This document shows positions 1 through 7,867 of a stretch of 15,082 nucleotides of DNA, piece after piece. The notes beneath the pieces were generated by a model. That model had not been told where the DNA came from, did not search any database, and saw only the letters and a list, made by a program, of their open reading frames with translations. The stretch is from NCBI GenBank assembly GCA_903924805.1, contig CAIYCZ010000344.1:1-15082 (forward strand), in the 5' to 3' direction. How positions within the stretch are numbered: the stretch's first letter is position 1; every line of letters starts with the position of its first letter. This DNA is from an uncultured delta proteobacterium. Its GTDB lineage: Bacteria; Desulfobacterota; WTBG01; CAIYCZ01. A program made the position numbers and the translations under genes.

Positions 1-1
1 C

Positions 2-118
2 GTCGGCATGGCCATCGGCACCATCTTTACCCTCTTTGTTATCCCATCCATCTACATGCTTGTTGCCCGCGACCATTCCAAAGACCGCAGCCGCGAGTCA
101 ACCACAGCAACCGTTTAG
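2..118 (+). CDS. RND-family efflux transporter, C-terminal end only (partial)
   Basis: This is the last 38 codons of a gene that begins before the window; the frame enters at base 2 and stops at TAG 116-118. The visible protein starts VGMAIGTIFTLFVIPSIYML and then becomes charged (ARDHSKDRSRE). A Gly-rich stretch followed by TLFVIPxxY is the typical last transmembrane helix of RND inner-membrane pumps (AcrB/MexB type), which export drugs, metals or other small molecules by proton antiport together with a periplasmic adaptor and an outer-membrane channel. The substrate cannot be told from this tail. No terminator hairpin is evident immediately after the stop. The segment is richer in G and C than the DNA that follows it. 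Confidence 0.8.
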   Translation, partial: VGMAIGTIFTLFVIPSIYMLVARDHSKDRSRESTTATV

Positions 119-234
119 CGCCCGGCCGTCAAACCTTCTCTCAACCTGAGCTCTCTGTGTAGCAATTCAATAAAAATAACATATAGTAATGAAAATAAGT
201 TTAAATTTTGCCTAGTAAATTTTAACGAATTTAT

Positions 235-264
235 TTGACACGATATTACTTATAGTGATAAAAT
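235..264 (+). promoter_or_regulatory. Putative sigma-70 promoter upstream of the small peptide and exported protein
   Basis: A perfect -35 box, TTGACA, lies at 235-240. It is followed after 16 bases by GATAAA at 257-262, a 4 of 6 match to the -10 consensus, in very AT-rich DNA. Transcription would start near 270, just before a G-rich ribosome-binding-like run at 276-280 and upstream of the exported-protein gene at 445. The placement is sensible, but there is no direct evidence of activity. Confidence 0.5.
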
Positions 265-283
265 ATATTAAAGTAGGGGGTAT

Positions 284-412
284 ATAAATACAAGAACAAG
301 AAAAAAACAATACGAAGCACCTCAGGTTATTACCTACTCAGAAGGCGAAATAATAGAGATGCTGGGGCCTGGACAGAACTGCTCACCAAGCCCGTGCCCA
401 ACGTATCAATGA
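284..412 (+). CDS. Possible small Cys/Pro-rich peptide (about 42 codons) with no standard start codon
   Basis: An open frame runs from just after an in-frame TAA (269-271) to TGA at 410-412 and contains no ATG, GTG or TTG before a late ATG at 359. The frame reads as a plausible peptide: a basic start (NTRTRKKQYEAPQ), an acidic middle (YSEGEIIEMLGPGQ), then a short tail NCSPSPCPTYQ with two cysteines and three prolines. A charged leader followed by a Cys/Pro core resembles RiPP-type or other processed peptides, but no modifying enzyme is encoded in the window. The best initiation site is ATA at 284, 3 bases after AGGGGG, so either AUA is used, an ATG has mutated, or the frame is dead. The gene lies between a TTGACA promoter and the exported-protein gene, whose start is 32 bases after this stop, which suggests cotranscription. 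No homologue was identified with certainty. Confidence 0.35.
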   Translation: MNTRTRKKQYEAPQVITYSEGEIIEMLGPGQNCSPSPCPTYQ

Positions 413-444
413 AAATAATAAATCGTACCAGAAGGAGGGTTGTT

Positions 445-1356
445 ATGAAAAAAGGGGTAAGTTTAATACTTCTAGTCGGATTAATCATTTTTAGTACAGC
501 GAATGTATTTGCACTGATAACAGTTCCATTGAAATGTTCAAATGCGCTGCCTGACGGCAATGACTATGCTACTGTTACTATAGAACTGTTGCCTGATGCC
601 TGCTCTTGGTACGATGGAGTAAAAATCACCGTACTAGCCAATGAGAGTGTATTGATCCCTACCGAAACTTCACACACGATACAGAATTACGGTATTCAGA
701 GATTCGGATTCAATTATAATGGTGACCCTACTTCGCTGGGAATAACGTCATATGAAGATGATGGTACGACGGTGGAGAATAAGTGGACCCTTAAATACGG
801 TCAGAACACGTCTGAATTTGGTGTGTTTGCCGAGTTGGTGCAGGGAACAGGTAAGCATAGACACAGTCCTTTAATAATTAAAATTTGCAAAACAGGGACA
901 GATTTGACGGAAGCAGATTTTAATGTGGAAAATGCACTTGGTAATAATTTTGTGGCACACATTGCTGACTTTTACTATAATGAAGTGTATTATGAAACTG
1001 ACAGCGCATACTTTTCTGACTGCGGCCCGACATTAATCACTCTATCCTCATACACTGCCAAGGCAAGCAATGGATGGGTAAAACTGGAATGGGTAACCGA
1101 ATCAGAAATTGACAATGCCGGATTCAACATTTATCGTTCGGAGACAGAGGTTGGAGGATATGAAAAGATAAATGATGCATTGATTCCTGCAAAAGGTTCT
1201 GCAACACAAGGTACAAAATATGATTTCATTGATAGTAGTGCTAAAAACAGAAAAACATATTTTTACATGTTGGAGGATATTGATCTTGCAGGAGTAGTCA
1301 CTTCCCACGGCCCAGTGAGTGTGACACCGAGGTTGATTTATGAATTTGTGAAATAG
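445..1356 (+). CDS. Exported protein with an N-terminal beta-rich domain and a C-terminal fibronectin III-like domain
   Basis: The protein is 303 residues and its function is unknown. The start is placed at ATG 445 because GAAGGAGGG lies at 431-439, six bases upstream, and because the protein then begins with a classical signal peptide (MKKGVSLILLVGLIIF, probable cleavage after NVFA). An in-frame GTG at 394 would bury this signal. Residues of about 24-190 form a beta-rich region of unrecognised family with a conserved-looking GTGKHRHSP patch and paired cysteines. Residues of about 200-300 resemble the fibronectin III-like repeats of large secreted proteins in environmental anaerobes (VKLEWVTESEIDNAGFNIYR, then KTYFYMLEDID). 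No sorting signal or C-terminal membrane helix follows, so the product is probably periplasmic or released. The gene is visibly more AT-rich than the metabolic genes on the other strand, which may indicate separate origin. Confidence 0.75.
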   Translation: MKKGVSLILLVGLIIFSTANVFALITVPLKCSNALPDGNDYATVTIELLPDACSWYDGVKITVLANESVLIPTETSHTIQNYGIQRFGFNYNGDPTSLGITSYEDDGTTVENKWTLKYGQNTSEFGVFAELVQGTGKHRHSPLIIKICKTGTDLTEADFNVENALGNNFVAHIADFYYNEVYYETDSAYFSDCGPTLITLSSYTAKASNGWVKLEWVTESEIDNAGFNIYRSETEVGGYEKINDALIPAKGSATQGTKYDFIDSSAKNRKTYFYMLEDIDLAGVVTSHGPVSVTPRLIYEFVK

Positions 1357-1377
1357 ATAAAAAAACTATTGGATAGC

Positions 1378-1414
1378 AAAGGCAGAAATCAAACAGGTTT
1401 CTGCCTTTTGTTTT
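1378..1414 (+). terminator. Intrinsic terminator after the exported-protein gene
   Basis: AAAGGCAGAAA (1378-1388) pairs perfectly with TTTCTGCCTTT (1398-1408) across a 9-base loop. The right arm runs into a T-rich tract (TTTTGTTTTAT). The hairpin lies 22 bases after the stop codon on the same strand, as expected for a factor-independent terminator. Confidence 0.85.
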
Positions 1415-1637
1415 ATGCCCACATATTGTGGTTATCGGTTAATCAGAAAAACTGCAACATTCTGCTAATACAGCCTGCAGATCATTCCTTATGTAGTCCA
1501 CATTATCAGAAGAAATCTTTACTCTGTCAGATTACGTTAAACCCAGGTTCTGTGGGTGTAAGGTAAAGGGTTGGCTCCTACAACTAATTATAAAATATTG
1601 ACCCGCAGGCTAAAATCCGCGGCTGCCTGTTACTTTT
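1415..1637. other. Intergenic region between convergent genes
   Basis: No convincing gene was seen. A short frame on the plus strand (1369-1566) begins inside the terminator and has no ribosome-binding site. Near the right end CAGGC (about 1607) and GCCTG (about 1624) could form a 5-base stem followed by TTACTTTTTT on the plus strand. This is too weak to call a terminator. No clear terminator was found for the minus-strand gene that ends at 1638. Confidence 0.5.
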
Positions 1638-3551
1638 TTAAATAGCCCCTGCCTTCTTAAGCGACTCAGCCACATCATCCAGTCCAAGCTCTCCGAGTTT
1701 TTCTTTAGTAGGCACCCCGTTATTATTCCATCCACGCAGCCGGTAATACTCATCAAGCGCCTTCTCCCATTTTTCAGGGTCTATCTTTTCGCCCTTATAG
1801 GTGCCGCTGGGAACAGGCTCTTCTGCCCACTTGCCGATGAGGTGGTCATCTTTTCGTCCCATGCCCTCCCTGCATGAATACGCCCGCTCCACATTGAATA
1901 TTCGCTCAGCGATGAAGAGCATCTGCTTTTCATCGAGCCTCACGCCACTGGCAAAATAATAGAGGTCATAAAGGGCGCTATAGGAAAACTCTTTTGTTCC
2001 GGTTCCAAGGCCTAACAGAAACCGGCACAATTCAAAAAGGTCCGGAAGCATCGACAGGTGCTGATAATAGATGAGCGGTGCAGCCTTATTATAGGATGTG
2101 GGATTCAGTACATCCGCTGACCCGAATTTGGCAGCGGCCTGCTCTGGCGTCATCACCGGGAATGCAGGAAATTCCACAGGCACCAGGGCGCGCAAATGGT
2201 CAGCTCCGCGGGTTGCTGTGGCAAACCCGAGCGACGTCCCTTTAAGCATCCGGTTGTCCACCCCTGCCATAATCATTCCCTTGCAGTGGCTGACATATTT
2301 TTCCGCTTCTTTCCCAAATCTCTTTGCAGCCCGAACAATTCCTTCAGCAAACACATTCCCCACACCCTGGCGATACGCTATCTTCTCCATCATCTGCATC
2401 ATTGCCTTGTGGTTGCCCCAGGTAAGTGATATCCCGTCAAGGTCTTCTGCAGATACAACCCCTTTCTCATACCACTCCATGGCAACAGCAATTGCCTGGC
2501 CGAACTCAAGCAGGTCAATGCCGAACTGATTTCCCATATTGTTCATCTTGAATATGGAGGCTATATCAGCATTGCCGCATACCGGGCCAAGCGGAGTAAA
2601 CGCGCCTTCCTCAATCTTGTTTCCCCACTCTCCTGCGAACGGTCCTTCCTTAACCTCATATTTTTTCCCGCAGCCAATCGGGCATCTGAAACAGGGCTTA
2701 TTGCCTGAATAGAACTGTCCTGCAACTTTAAGCGGCTCGAAGTTGTCAATTCCCTCAAATCCTCCGGTCTGCTGGAAATTTCTGATAGCAAGAAACCCCG
2801 CCTTATCTGTTGAGTAGGTGCCGGTTGAGCCGCCTTTCTTGCGGAAGTGATCATAGGACGCTGATGCGCCTATTCTCTGCTGCAGCTCTTTTGCCCGCCG
2901 GTTAAATCCAGCTGGATCAAAAAGGGGCACTTCTTTTGATCCCCGCACCGCAACAGCTTTCAAATTTTTTGAGCCCATCACAGCGCCCATGCCGGTTCGC
3001 GCTGCTGCCCGTTCTTCATGAATGACGCTTGCAATTCTGACCAGGTGCTCGCCGGCCTGCCCGATAGATGCGACCCGCACTCGTCTGTCGCCAAGTTCCT
3101 CTTTGATGAGTTGTTCTGTCTCCCGGACATTCTTGCCCCACAGGTGGCGTGCGGATCTTATTGCTATCTTTCCTTCATCAATCCATAGATAAACAGGCTC
3201 TTCAGACTTTCCCTTGATAACAATATGGTCAATCCCTGCCCTCTTCATGGCCGGGCCGAAGTACCCGCCCGCATTTGAATCCCCCAGGATGCCGGTCAAC
3301 GGCGACTTGGCAGTAACATTAAACCGGGCAGGACACGGAGCAGCAGTGCCGGACAAAGGGCCGCAGCCAAACACCAGCACATTTTCCGGCGCAAGAGGAT
3401 CAACCTGCGGCATTGTTTCATCAAAAACAATCCGGGCATTAATACCGCGTCCTCCCACATAATGTAATCGCAGATACTCTGGAAGAGGCTGTTGTTCTAT
3501 CTTCCTGTCAGTTAAATCAACGCGAAGAATCATTCCGGTGTTCTCTTTCAT
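1638..3551 (-). CDS. Aldehyde:ferredoxin oxidoreductase family protein (tungsten/molybdopterin enzyme)
   Basis: The 637-residue protein matches the AOR family in length and order. These cytoplasmic enzymes oxidise aldehydes to acids, or reduce acids in reverse, with ferredoxin, using a bis-pterin tungsten cofactor and one [4Fe-4S] cluster. Visible marks are VGGRGINARI and GDSNAGGYFGP near the N terminus, ARTGMGAVMGSKNLKA (residues about 184-199), the cluster motif CFRCPIGC with cysteines 287, 290 and 294, and the distant fourth cysteine 509 in LFELCRF. The C terminus has the family pattern REGMGRKDD and LDEYYRLRGWNNNGVP. The start is ATG 3551, preceded by GGGGGAAG; a longer frame from 3602 adds only an unsupported hydrophobic stretch. 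BamB of benzoyl-CoA reductase belongs to the same superfamily, but none of its partners is present. No ferredoxin gene adjoins, so the substrate is open. Confidence 0.93.
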   Translation of the reverse strand: MKENTGMILRVDLTDRKIEQQPLPEYLRLHYVGGRGINARIVFDETMPQVDPLAPENVLVFGCGPLSGTAAPCPARFNVTAKSPLTGILGDSNAGGYFGPAMKRAGIDHIVIKGKSEEPVYLWIDEGKIAIRSARHLWGKNVRETEQLIKEELGDRRVRVASIGQAGEHLVRIASVIHEERAAARTGMGAVMGSKNLKAVAVRGSKEVPLFDPAGFNRRAKELQQRIGASASYDHFRKKGGSTGTYSTDKAGFLAIRNFQQTGGFEGIDNFEPLKVAGQFYSGNKPCFRCPIGCGKKYEVKEGPFAGEWGNKIEEGAFTPLGPVCGNADIASIFKMNNMGNQFGIDLLEFGQAIAVAMEWYEKGVVSAEDLDGISLTWGNHKAMMQMMEKIAYRQGVGNVFAEGIVRAAKRFGKEAEKYVSHCKGMIMAGVDNRMLKGTSLGFATATRGADHLRALVPVEFPAFPVMTPEQAAAKFGSADVLNPTSYNKAAPLIYYQHLSMLPDLFELCRFLLGLGTGTKEFSYSALYDLYYFASGVRLDEKQMLFIAERIFNVERAYSCREGMGRKDDHLIGKWAEEPVPSGTYKGEKIDPEKWEKALDEYYRLRGWNNNGVPTKEKLGELGLDDVAESLKKAGAI

Positions 3552-3876
3552 GGCTTCCCCCGTAAAGATATAATATATTGTAAAAACTAAAACACAGAGC
3601 ACGCAGAGAAATAATTATTGAAAGCTATCAGCTATTAACTTTTTTTCTGAGTTCACAGAGAATTTCTCCGTGAACTCTGTGGGTTCATATCTTCTCCTGC
3701 CCTTTATGCAACCTATATATCCAGGTAATCATGCTGAGAAACGATAGCATAAGACCGGTCTGATAGTATAATAATTTTTGCGTGCTGCTACTCTTTATAA
3801 TAAAACATGAATTTGGAACTCATGAACTCAAGAAAAAATGTTATCATGTGTTATATTATCCGTTCATCTGCGTCCT
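3552..3876. other. Intergenic region upstream of the AOR gene
   Basis: This stretch lies between the cytochrome terminator and the AOR start. It should hold the AOR promoter on the minus strand, but no good -35/-10 pair could be picked; the last 40 bases before the ribosome-binding site are simply very AT-rich. The left part carries the CACAGAG inverted repeats listed separately. Nothing coding was recognised, and the short plus-strand frame from 3838 overlaps the terminator and the cytochrome gene. Confidence 0.5.
3593..3681. repeat. CACAGAG-type inverted repeat
   Basis: CACAGAGCACGCAGAGAA (3593-3610) matches the reverse complement of 3664-3681 at 14 of 18 positions. Inside the right part GAGTTCAC (3649-3656) and GTGAACTC (3670-3677) form a further 8-base stem. 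Short CACAGAG/CTCTGTG stretches recur between genes in many environmental bacterial genomes, and this looks like a decayed copy of such a repeat. It overlaps the presumed AOR leader, so a regulatory role is possible but unproven. Confidence 0.45.
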
Positions 3877-3879
3877 AAT

Positions 3880-3906
3880 AAAAAAGGCCTGGAGAATATC
3901 CAGGCC
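3880..3906 (-). terminator. Intrinsic terminator of the etf-cytochrome operon
   Basis: On the minus strand GGCCTGGA pairs perfectly with TCCAGGCC (plus coordinates 3899-3906 and 3886-3893) around a 5-base loop, and six T residues follow directly (complement of 3880-3885). It sits about 30 bases beyond the stop of the heptaheme cytochrome gene. A GC-rich 8-base stem with an immediate U-run makes this a strong factor-independent terminator for the whole upstream operon. Confidence 0.92.
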
Positions 3907-3936
3907 CTTCTACTATGTAATAAAAATGCAGGATGG

Positions 3937-4785
3937 TTAATGCTGGTTTTCTTCACCCTCCGGTTTTGGCCCTGCATATTTTTTTCCTGCTGCAGACATA
4001 AAGGCAAACGCCACCATTGCAAGACCGAATCCATAAAAGACTTTTAGCGCAATGCGCAATGGAGGTTTGCTAAATACTTCTGACTTGTGAATCGGGCCAA
4101 GATTAAGATGGCTGTTCCCGGGTTCATGGCACTTCGCACATACCGGCTGCTCCTTCTCTTTGCTGCCATGATTGGCAACTTCAGTATGGCAGTCAAGGCA
4201 CCGGTCAATACGAAAGTCGCCCGCCAGATTCACTTTGCCGTGCCCTTTAAGTCTGGTTACTACCAGCGATGCCAGCAATCCCGGGCCCTGCACAAGTTCC
4301 GTATGACACTGACCGCACGTTTCAGGAATATTCTCTGGATTGGTGCTTGACCTGCGGTCATCTTGGTAAAAATTATAATGCATGGTGTGGCAGTCATAGC
4401 ACTGCGGAGGTTTTCTGCTTTTGTCAGAGGGCGCCGTTCTCTGGTGCCTGCTCATCTCATATTTTTTCAGTGGCTCCTCATGGCACTCTCCGCACTGCAC
4501 ATCAGGAAGTCCTTCTGCCGGGTGGTCAAGGGTTGCTCCCTTATGGCACTCCATGCAGGTGTAATCAAGTTTTCCGTGTATTGACTCCTGGAACAGCTTT
4601 TTGTCCACATAGAGACGGTGCACCGTGCCTGAAGCATCGGTACGGGTAAGGCCTCTGTCTGAATGGCACTCGAGGCACTCGTCTATCTCCTGGGAGAGAG
4701 CTGCTCCCGCAAAGCACAACAGGATAGCTGCGAAAAAAATCAGCAGGGATACGGTATTAAAATGACGGGACAGGATTCTTTTCAT
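3937..4785 (-). CDS. Membrane-anchored heptaheme c-type cytochrome
   Basis: The 282-residue protein has seven CxxCH heme-binding motifs, beginning at residues 37, 77, 98, 129, 157, 196 and 216. Extra histidines (for example in SIHGK, MSRHQ, TMHYN, KGHGK, VANHG and NSHLN) could be the distal axial ligands. An N-terminal signal sequence (about residues 10-31) directs export and a C-terminal hydrophobic helix (about 244-264) should anchor it, leaving the hemes in the periplasm. The ATG at 4785 has AGGGG just upstream and lies 8 bases after the stop of the CCG oxidoreductase gene, so the two are cotranscribed and probably work together. It resembles multiheme cytochromes of the cytochrome c3/NapC-like superfamily in general style, but the exact family was not identified. 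A role as electron acceptor or donor for the membrane oxidoreductase is inferred from position. Confidence 0.92.
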   Translation of the reverse strand: MKRILSRHFNTVSLLIFFAAILLCFAGAALSQEIDECLECHSDRGLTRTDASGTVHRLYVDKKLFQESIHGKLDYTCMECHKGATLDHPAEGLPDVQCGECHEEPLKKYEMSRHQRTAPSDKSRKPPQCYDCHTMHYNFYQDDRRSSTNPENIPETCGQCHTELVQGPGLLASLVVTRLKGHGKVNLAGDFRIDRCLDCHTEVANHGSKEKEQPVCAKCHEPGNSHLNLGPIHKSEVFSKPPLRIALKVFYGFGLAMVAFAFMSAAGKKYAGPKPEGEENQH

Positions 4786-4793
4786 TCCCCTGG

Positions 4794-6734
4794 TTATTCC
4801 TTCATGGCATTTAAAATATATTCAGCAATGTCCATGGCCTTTACGGTATCGTAGACATTTTTTGACTTCAGGCCGTCCTCAAACATGGTCAGACAGTACG
4901 GGCAGGCTGTTGCAATGGCGTCAGGCTTTTTCTCAAGGGCCTGTTCAGTTCGTGCCTCATTTATCCGTTTCCCCAGATGCTCTTCCATCCACATCCTGCC
5001 GCCGCCGGCTCCGCAGCAGAAGCTCCGGTCAAGCGTTCTATCCATCTCAACCAGGGAAACGCCGCGTATGGATGTGAGAAGTTTGCGGGGCTGATCGTAC
5101 AGCTCATTATATCTCCCCAGAAAGCATGAGTCGTGATAGCAGACGTTCATCTTCGCGCCGGAGCCGTTGAGAGAAATCTTGCCCTGCTTTATAAGTTCCA
5201 GGAAAAATTCCGTATGGTGCACCACCTCAAACGTGGTCCCGTACTGGGGATATTCATTTTTCAAGGCGTTGTAACAATGGGGGCAGATGGTGAGAATCTT
5301 CTTAACCCCGTACTGCCGGAAAATGCCCAGATTATACTGGACCAGGCTGTCATAGAGGTATTCATTACCGATTCTCCGTGCAGAATCACCGCAGCAGCCC
5401 TCCTCTGCCCCGAGGATTGTGAAGTTAATCCCTGCCTTCTGCAGAATCTTTACTACTGCCGTGGAGACTTTCTTGTAGCGGTCATCAAAGGCACCTGCGC
5501 AGCCTGCATACAGGAGAATATCAGCGCTGGCACCCTCAGTCGCAGTCTTCACACCGAGTTCCTTTGCCCAGTCACCTCTCAGGTGCCGACCAATACCCCA
5601 CGGGTTGCTGTTATTCTCCATGTTTTTAAAAACAGCCTGAACCTCCACCGGGAAATTGGACTCCATCAATACCAGGTTGCGCCGCATCTCAATGGTCTTA
5701 TCAACTGTAGTGATAAACACCGGACACTGAGAATGGCAGTTGAGGCACATGGTGCAGGACCAGATGGTATCATGCTCTATAACATCGCCGATCAGCGCCT
5801 TTTCCGTCTGTTGTCCATTTTCTCCAGGAACCCTCCCCTTTTCATCCATGTGGGCTTTGAGGTCCTGAATTAATTTTTTGGGAGAAAGAGGCTTTTCCGT
5901 GAGATGTGCCGGACAGTTGTCCTGACAGCGGCCACAGCGGGTGCACGCATCCAGATGAAAGAGCTGCGTTCTGGTCAGTTCATCAAGACGCGATACGCCG
6001 AATGTTTCAGCTGTTTCAAAATCCTTGATTTGACGCAGCACTCCGGGAGGCCCGTATTTCCTGAGGCAAATATTTATAGCTGAGGTTATTACGTGCAGAA
6101 ATTTTGTGTACGGCGTGCAGGCAATAAGGCCTATAACCAGAAACAGGTGGATACGCCAGAGAACCTTATGGATGCCGACCTGCGTTTCAGGGCGTGCTCC
6201 GGAAAAGAGTGCCGAAAACACATACCCGGCTGGAGCCCACACGCCTGTTTCTCCGGTAATGCTCAGGCGGAGGCCTTCAACACAGAAGCCAAGAAGGATT
6301 ATGGCAAACACCCAGACAAGCGCTATTGCATCTTCTGCCCTGGTGTCACTCAGGCGGTCAGGTTTCAGTATATATCTTCGATAGGCAGCAAGACACAGTC
6401 CCAGAAGCCCTAAGCTTCCTACGCTATCAAGAAAAAGGGAGAAAAAATTGCCGAAGAGGTGCGGGGTGGAAAACGTGACCTGTACGGCTGCTATAACAAG
6501 GATGGGGATTGCACAGGCACAGAAGATAAAGAGGTGCATGAGCCCCGGATAGAGCTCTTTTAATATACGCCGGTGGCCAATGGCATAAACAAAAAAATCC
6601 ATCAGCCGCTGTCCTATCCCCTCTATCCGCTCTTCTTTCTGCCCCCTCATCCACAGCCGGTAGCGCCGGTACATACCGACGGTGAAAATGGTAAGGGCAA
6701 TGAGCACCCATAAAGGGTCAAGTGTCGTGAGCAT
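4794..6734 (-). CDS. Membrane CCG-domain Fe-S oxidoreductase, likely ETF:(mena)quinone oxidoreductase
   Basis: The 646-residue protein has three parts. Residues 1-225 hold about five or six membrane helices, like the NarI/heme-b domain, with candidate heme histidines at 54, 67, 189, 196 and 214. Residues 264-337 carry two [4Fe-4S] motifs, CTRCGRCQDNC (264-274) and CTMCLNCHSQC (327-337). Residues 410-620 contain two CCG domains: GCCGDSARR (447-448) with CPHC (484-487), and YHDSCF with CCGAGGGR (573-574) and CPYC (611-614), as in HdrD. This architecture next to etfBA matches the membrane oxidoreductases of anaerobes thought to pass electrons from acyl-CoA dehydrogenases through ETF to menaquinone. 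The ATG at 6734 is preceded by AGGAAA. A heterodisulfide-reductase-like role is less likely in this context. Confidence 0.9.
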   Translation of the reverse strand: MLTTLDPLWVLIALTIFTVGMYRRYRLWMRGQKEERIEGIGQRLMDFFVYAIGHRRILKELYPGLMHLFIFCACAIPILVIAAVQVTFSTPHLFGNFFSLFLDSVGSLGLLGLCLAAYRRYILKPDRLSDTRAEDAIALVWVFAIILLGFCVEGLRLSITGETGVWAPAGYVFSALFSGARPETQVGIHKVLWRIHLFLVIGLIACTPYTKFLHVITSAINICLRKYGPPGVLRQIKDFETAETFGVSRLDELTRTQLFHLDACTRCGRCQDNCPAHLTEKPLSPKKLIQDLKAHMDEKGRVPGENGQQTEKALIGDVIEHDTIWSCTMCLNCHSQCPVFITTVDKTIEMRRNLVLMESNFPVEVQAVFKNMENNSNPWGIGRHLRGDWAKELGVKTATEGASADILLYAGCAGAFDDRYKKVSTAVVKILQKAGINFTILGAEEGCCGDSARRIGNEYLYDSLVQYNLGIFRQYGVKKILTICPHCYNALKNEYPQYGTTFEVVHHTEFFLELIKQGKISLNGSGAKMNVCYHDSCFLGRYNELYDQPRKLLTSIRGVSLVEMDRTLDRSFCCGAGGGRMWMEEHLGKRINEARTEQALEKKPDAIATACPYCLTMFEDGLKSKNVYDTVKAMDIAEYILNAMKE

Positions 6735-6808
6735 GTTTCCTATAGTGTATGGTATGGCTCGCTAATCCACAAAGCAGATCTGTGCGAGGATGAAACCCAA
6801 AGAAGATA

Positions 6809-7807
6809 TCAGCCTTCTGCTTTGAGCTTTTTCAGCTCTTGCGTCATTACCGGTACTATTTTGAATAAATCGTCAACTATACCGTAGTCACATTTTGTAA
6901 ATATGGGTGCTTCGGGATCTTTATTGATAGCAACAATTACCTTGGAAGTTCCCATGCCGGCATAGTGCTGAATGGATCCGGAAATACCGCAGGCAATATA
7001 CAGGTTGGGAGAAACAACTTTTCCCGTCTGCCCTACCTGGTCGGACACTGTTTTCCATCCGGCATCCACTGCAGCGCGGGAAGCACCGACGGTGGCGCCG
7101 ATAACATCTGCCATTTCCTCAAGCATCTTGAAGTTTGCAGCTTCCTTCATACCGCGGCCGCCGGAAATAATAATTTCTGCTTCCGTGAGATCAACTTTAG
7201 CTGCGGCTGTCTTGATAGTTTCTACAATGGTAACCCGGATGTCTCCTGCTGCAATTTCCGGAGTCACCTTTTCAACAGCAGCCTTTTTGGACGCATCAGG
7301 CGGAGTGGGGATGAGAACATTGGGTCGGATGGAAGCCATAATAATCGGGGCATTGGGGAACCCGATATCTGCATATACCTTGCCCGCATACATCGGCCTG
7401 CGGACATTAAAATTTCCACTGTCATCAAGATTTATTGCAGTACAGTCCGTGGCAAGACCTGCATTAACTTTAGCAGCCACTTTTGCAGACAGGTCTTTTC
7501 CGACTACCGTGGCTCCAAACAGAACGATCGAGGGCTGCTGTTTATTGATGAAGTCTGCCAGCGCTTTTGCATAGCCGTCTGAGGTATAGCTGGCAAGGGC
7601 ATCATGCTCTATAATATATACTTTATGAGCACCGTATGCAGCGCACTGGTCTGCCGCTGCCTCCGGAATGGTTTTGCCGACGAATACAGCACAAACTTCT
7701 TCACCCTTCTTGTCTGCAATTGGCCTGACATTGCTGAGTATCTCAAAGGTAACTTTTCTTACCGCAGTTTCAGCAAGCTCTGCGAATACCCACATTCCTT
7801 TTCCCAT
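6809..7807 (-). CDS. etfA: Electron transfer flavoprotein, alpha subunit
   Basis: The 332-residue protein has the usual length and domain order of EtfA: an N-terminal alpha/beta domain (to about residue 200) and a C-terminal FAD-binding domain. The latter shows SGGRGM (215-220), SRAAVDAGW (243-251), QVGQTGKVVSP (257-267) and the family signature around LYIACGISGSIQHYAGM (269-285) followed by VAINKDPEAPIF. With EtfB it forms a soluble FAD carrier that accepts electrons from acyl-CoA dehydrogenases and gives them to a membrane quinone reductase, here presumably the next gene. The ATG at 7807 has AAGGAG about 8 bases upstream. It is 60 bases downstream of etfB and 74 bases upstream of the CCG gene, all on one strand with no terminator between. 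Confidence 0.97.
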   Translation of the reverse strand: MGKGMWVFAELAETAVRKVTFEILSNVRPIADKKGEEVCAVFVGKTIPEAAADQCAAYGAHKVYIIEHDALASYTSDGYAKALADFINKQQPSIVLFGATVVGKDLSAKVAAKVNAGLATDCTAINLDDSGNFNVRRPMYAGKVYADIGFPNAPIIMASIRPNVLIPTPPDASKKAAVEKVTPEIAAGDIRVTIVETIKTAAAKVDLTEAEIIISGGRGMKEAANFKMLEEMADVIGATVGASRAAVDAGWKTVSDQVGQTGKVVSPNLYIACGISGSIQHYAGMGTSKVIVAINKDPEAPIFTKCDYGIVDDLFKIVPVMTQELKKLKAEG

Positions 7808-7867
7808 TTTTTTCTCCTTCTTGAAGAACGTATATTTTTTTAAAACGTAATTAACTATAGTAACCCG

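Noticed and set aside
394..444. GTG at 394 as the start of the exported protein
   Set aside because: It lies inside the upstream peptide frame, has no ribosome-binding site, and would bury a clear signal peptide that starts at ATG 445 right after GAAGGAGGG.
1600..1637. Terminator for the convergent genes near 1607-1637
   Set aside because: The stem is only 5 bases with a long loop and an interrupted T-run.
3552..3602. Longer N terminus for the AOR gene from 3602
   Set aside because: The extra 17 residues are unlike the family N terminus, and ATG 3551 has a good ribosome-binding site.
5133..5873. 246-codon plus-strand open frame
   Set aside because: It is fully antisense to the CCG oxidoreductase, whose motifs are unmistakable; it has no recognisable domains and no ribosome-binding site.
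6965..7582. About 200-codon plus-strand open frames
   Set aside because: They are antisense shadows of etfA, including its FAD-binding signature.
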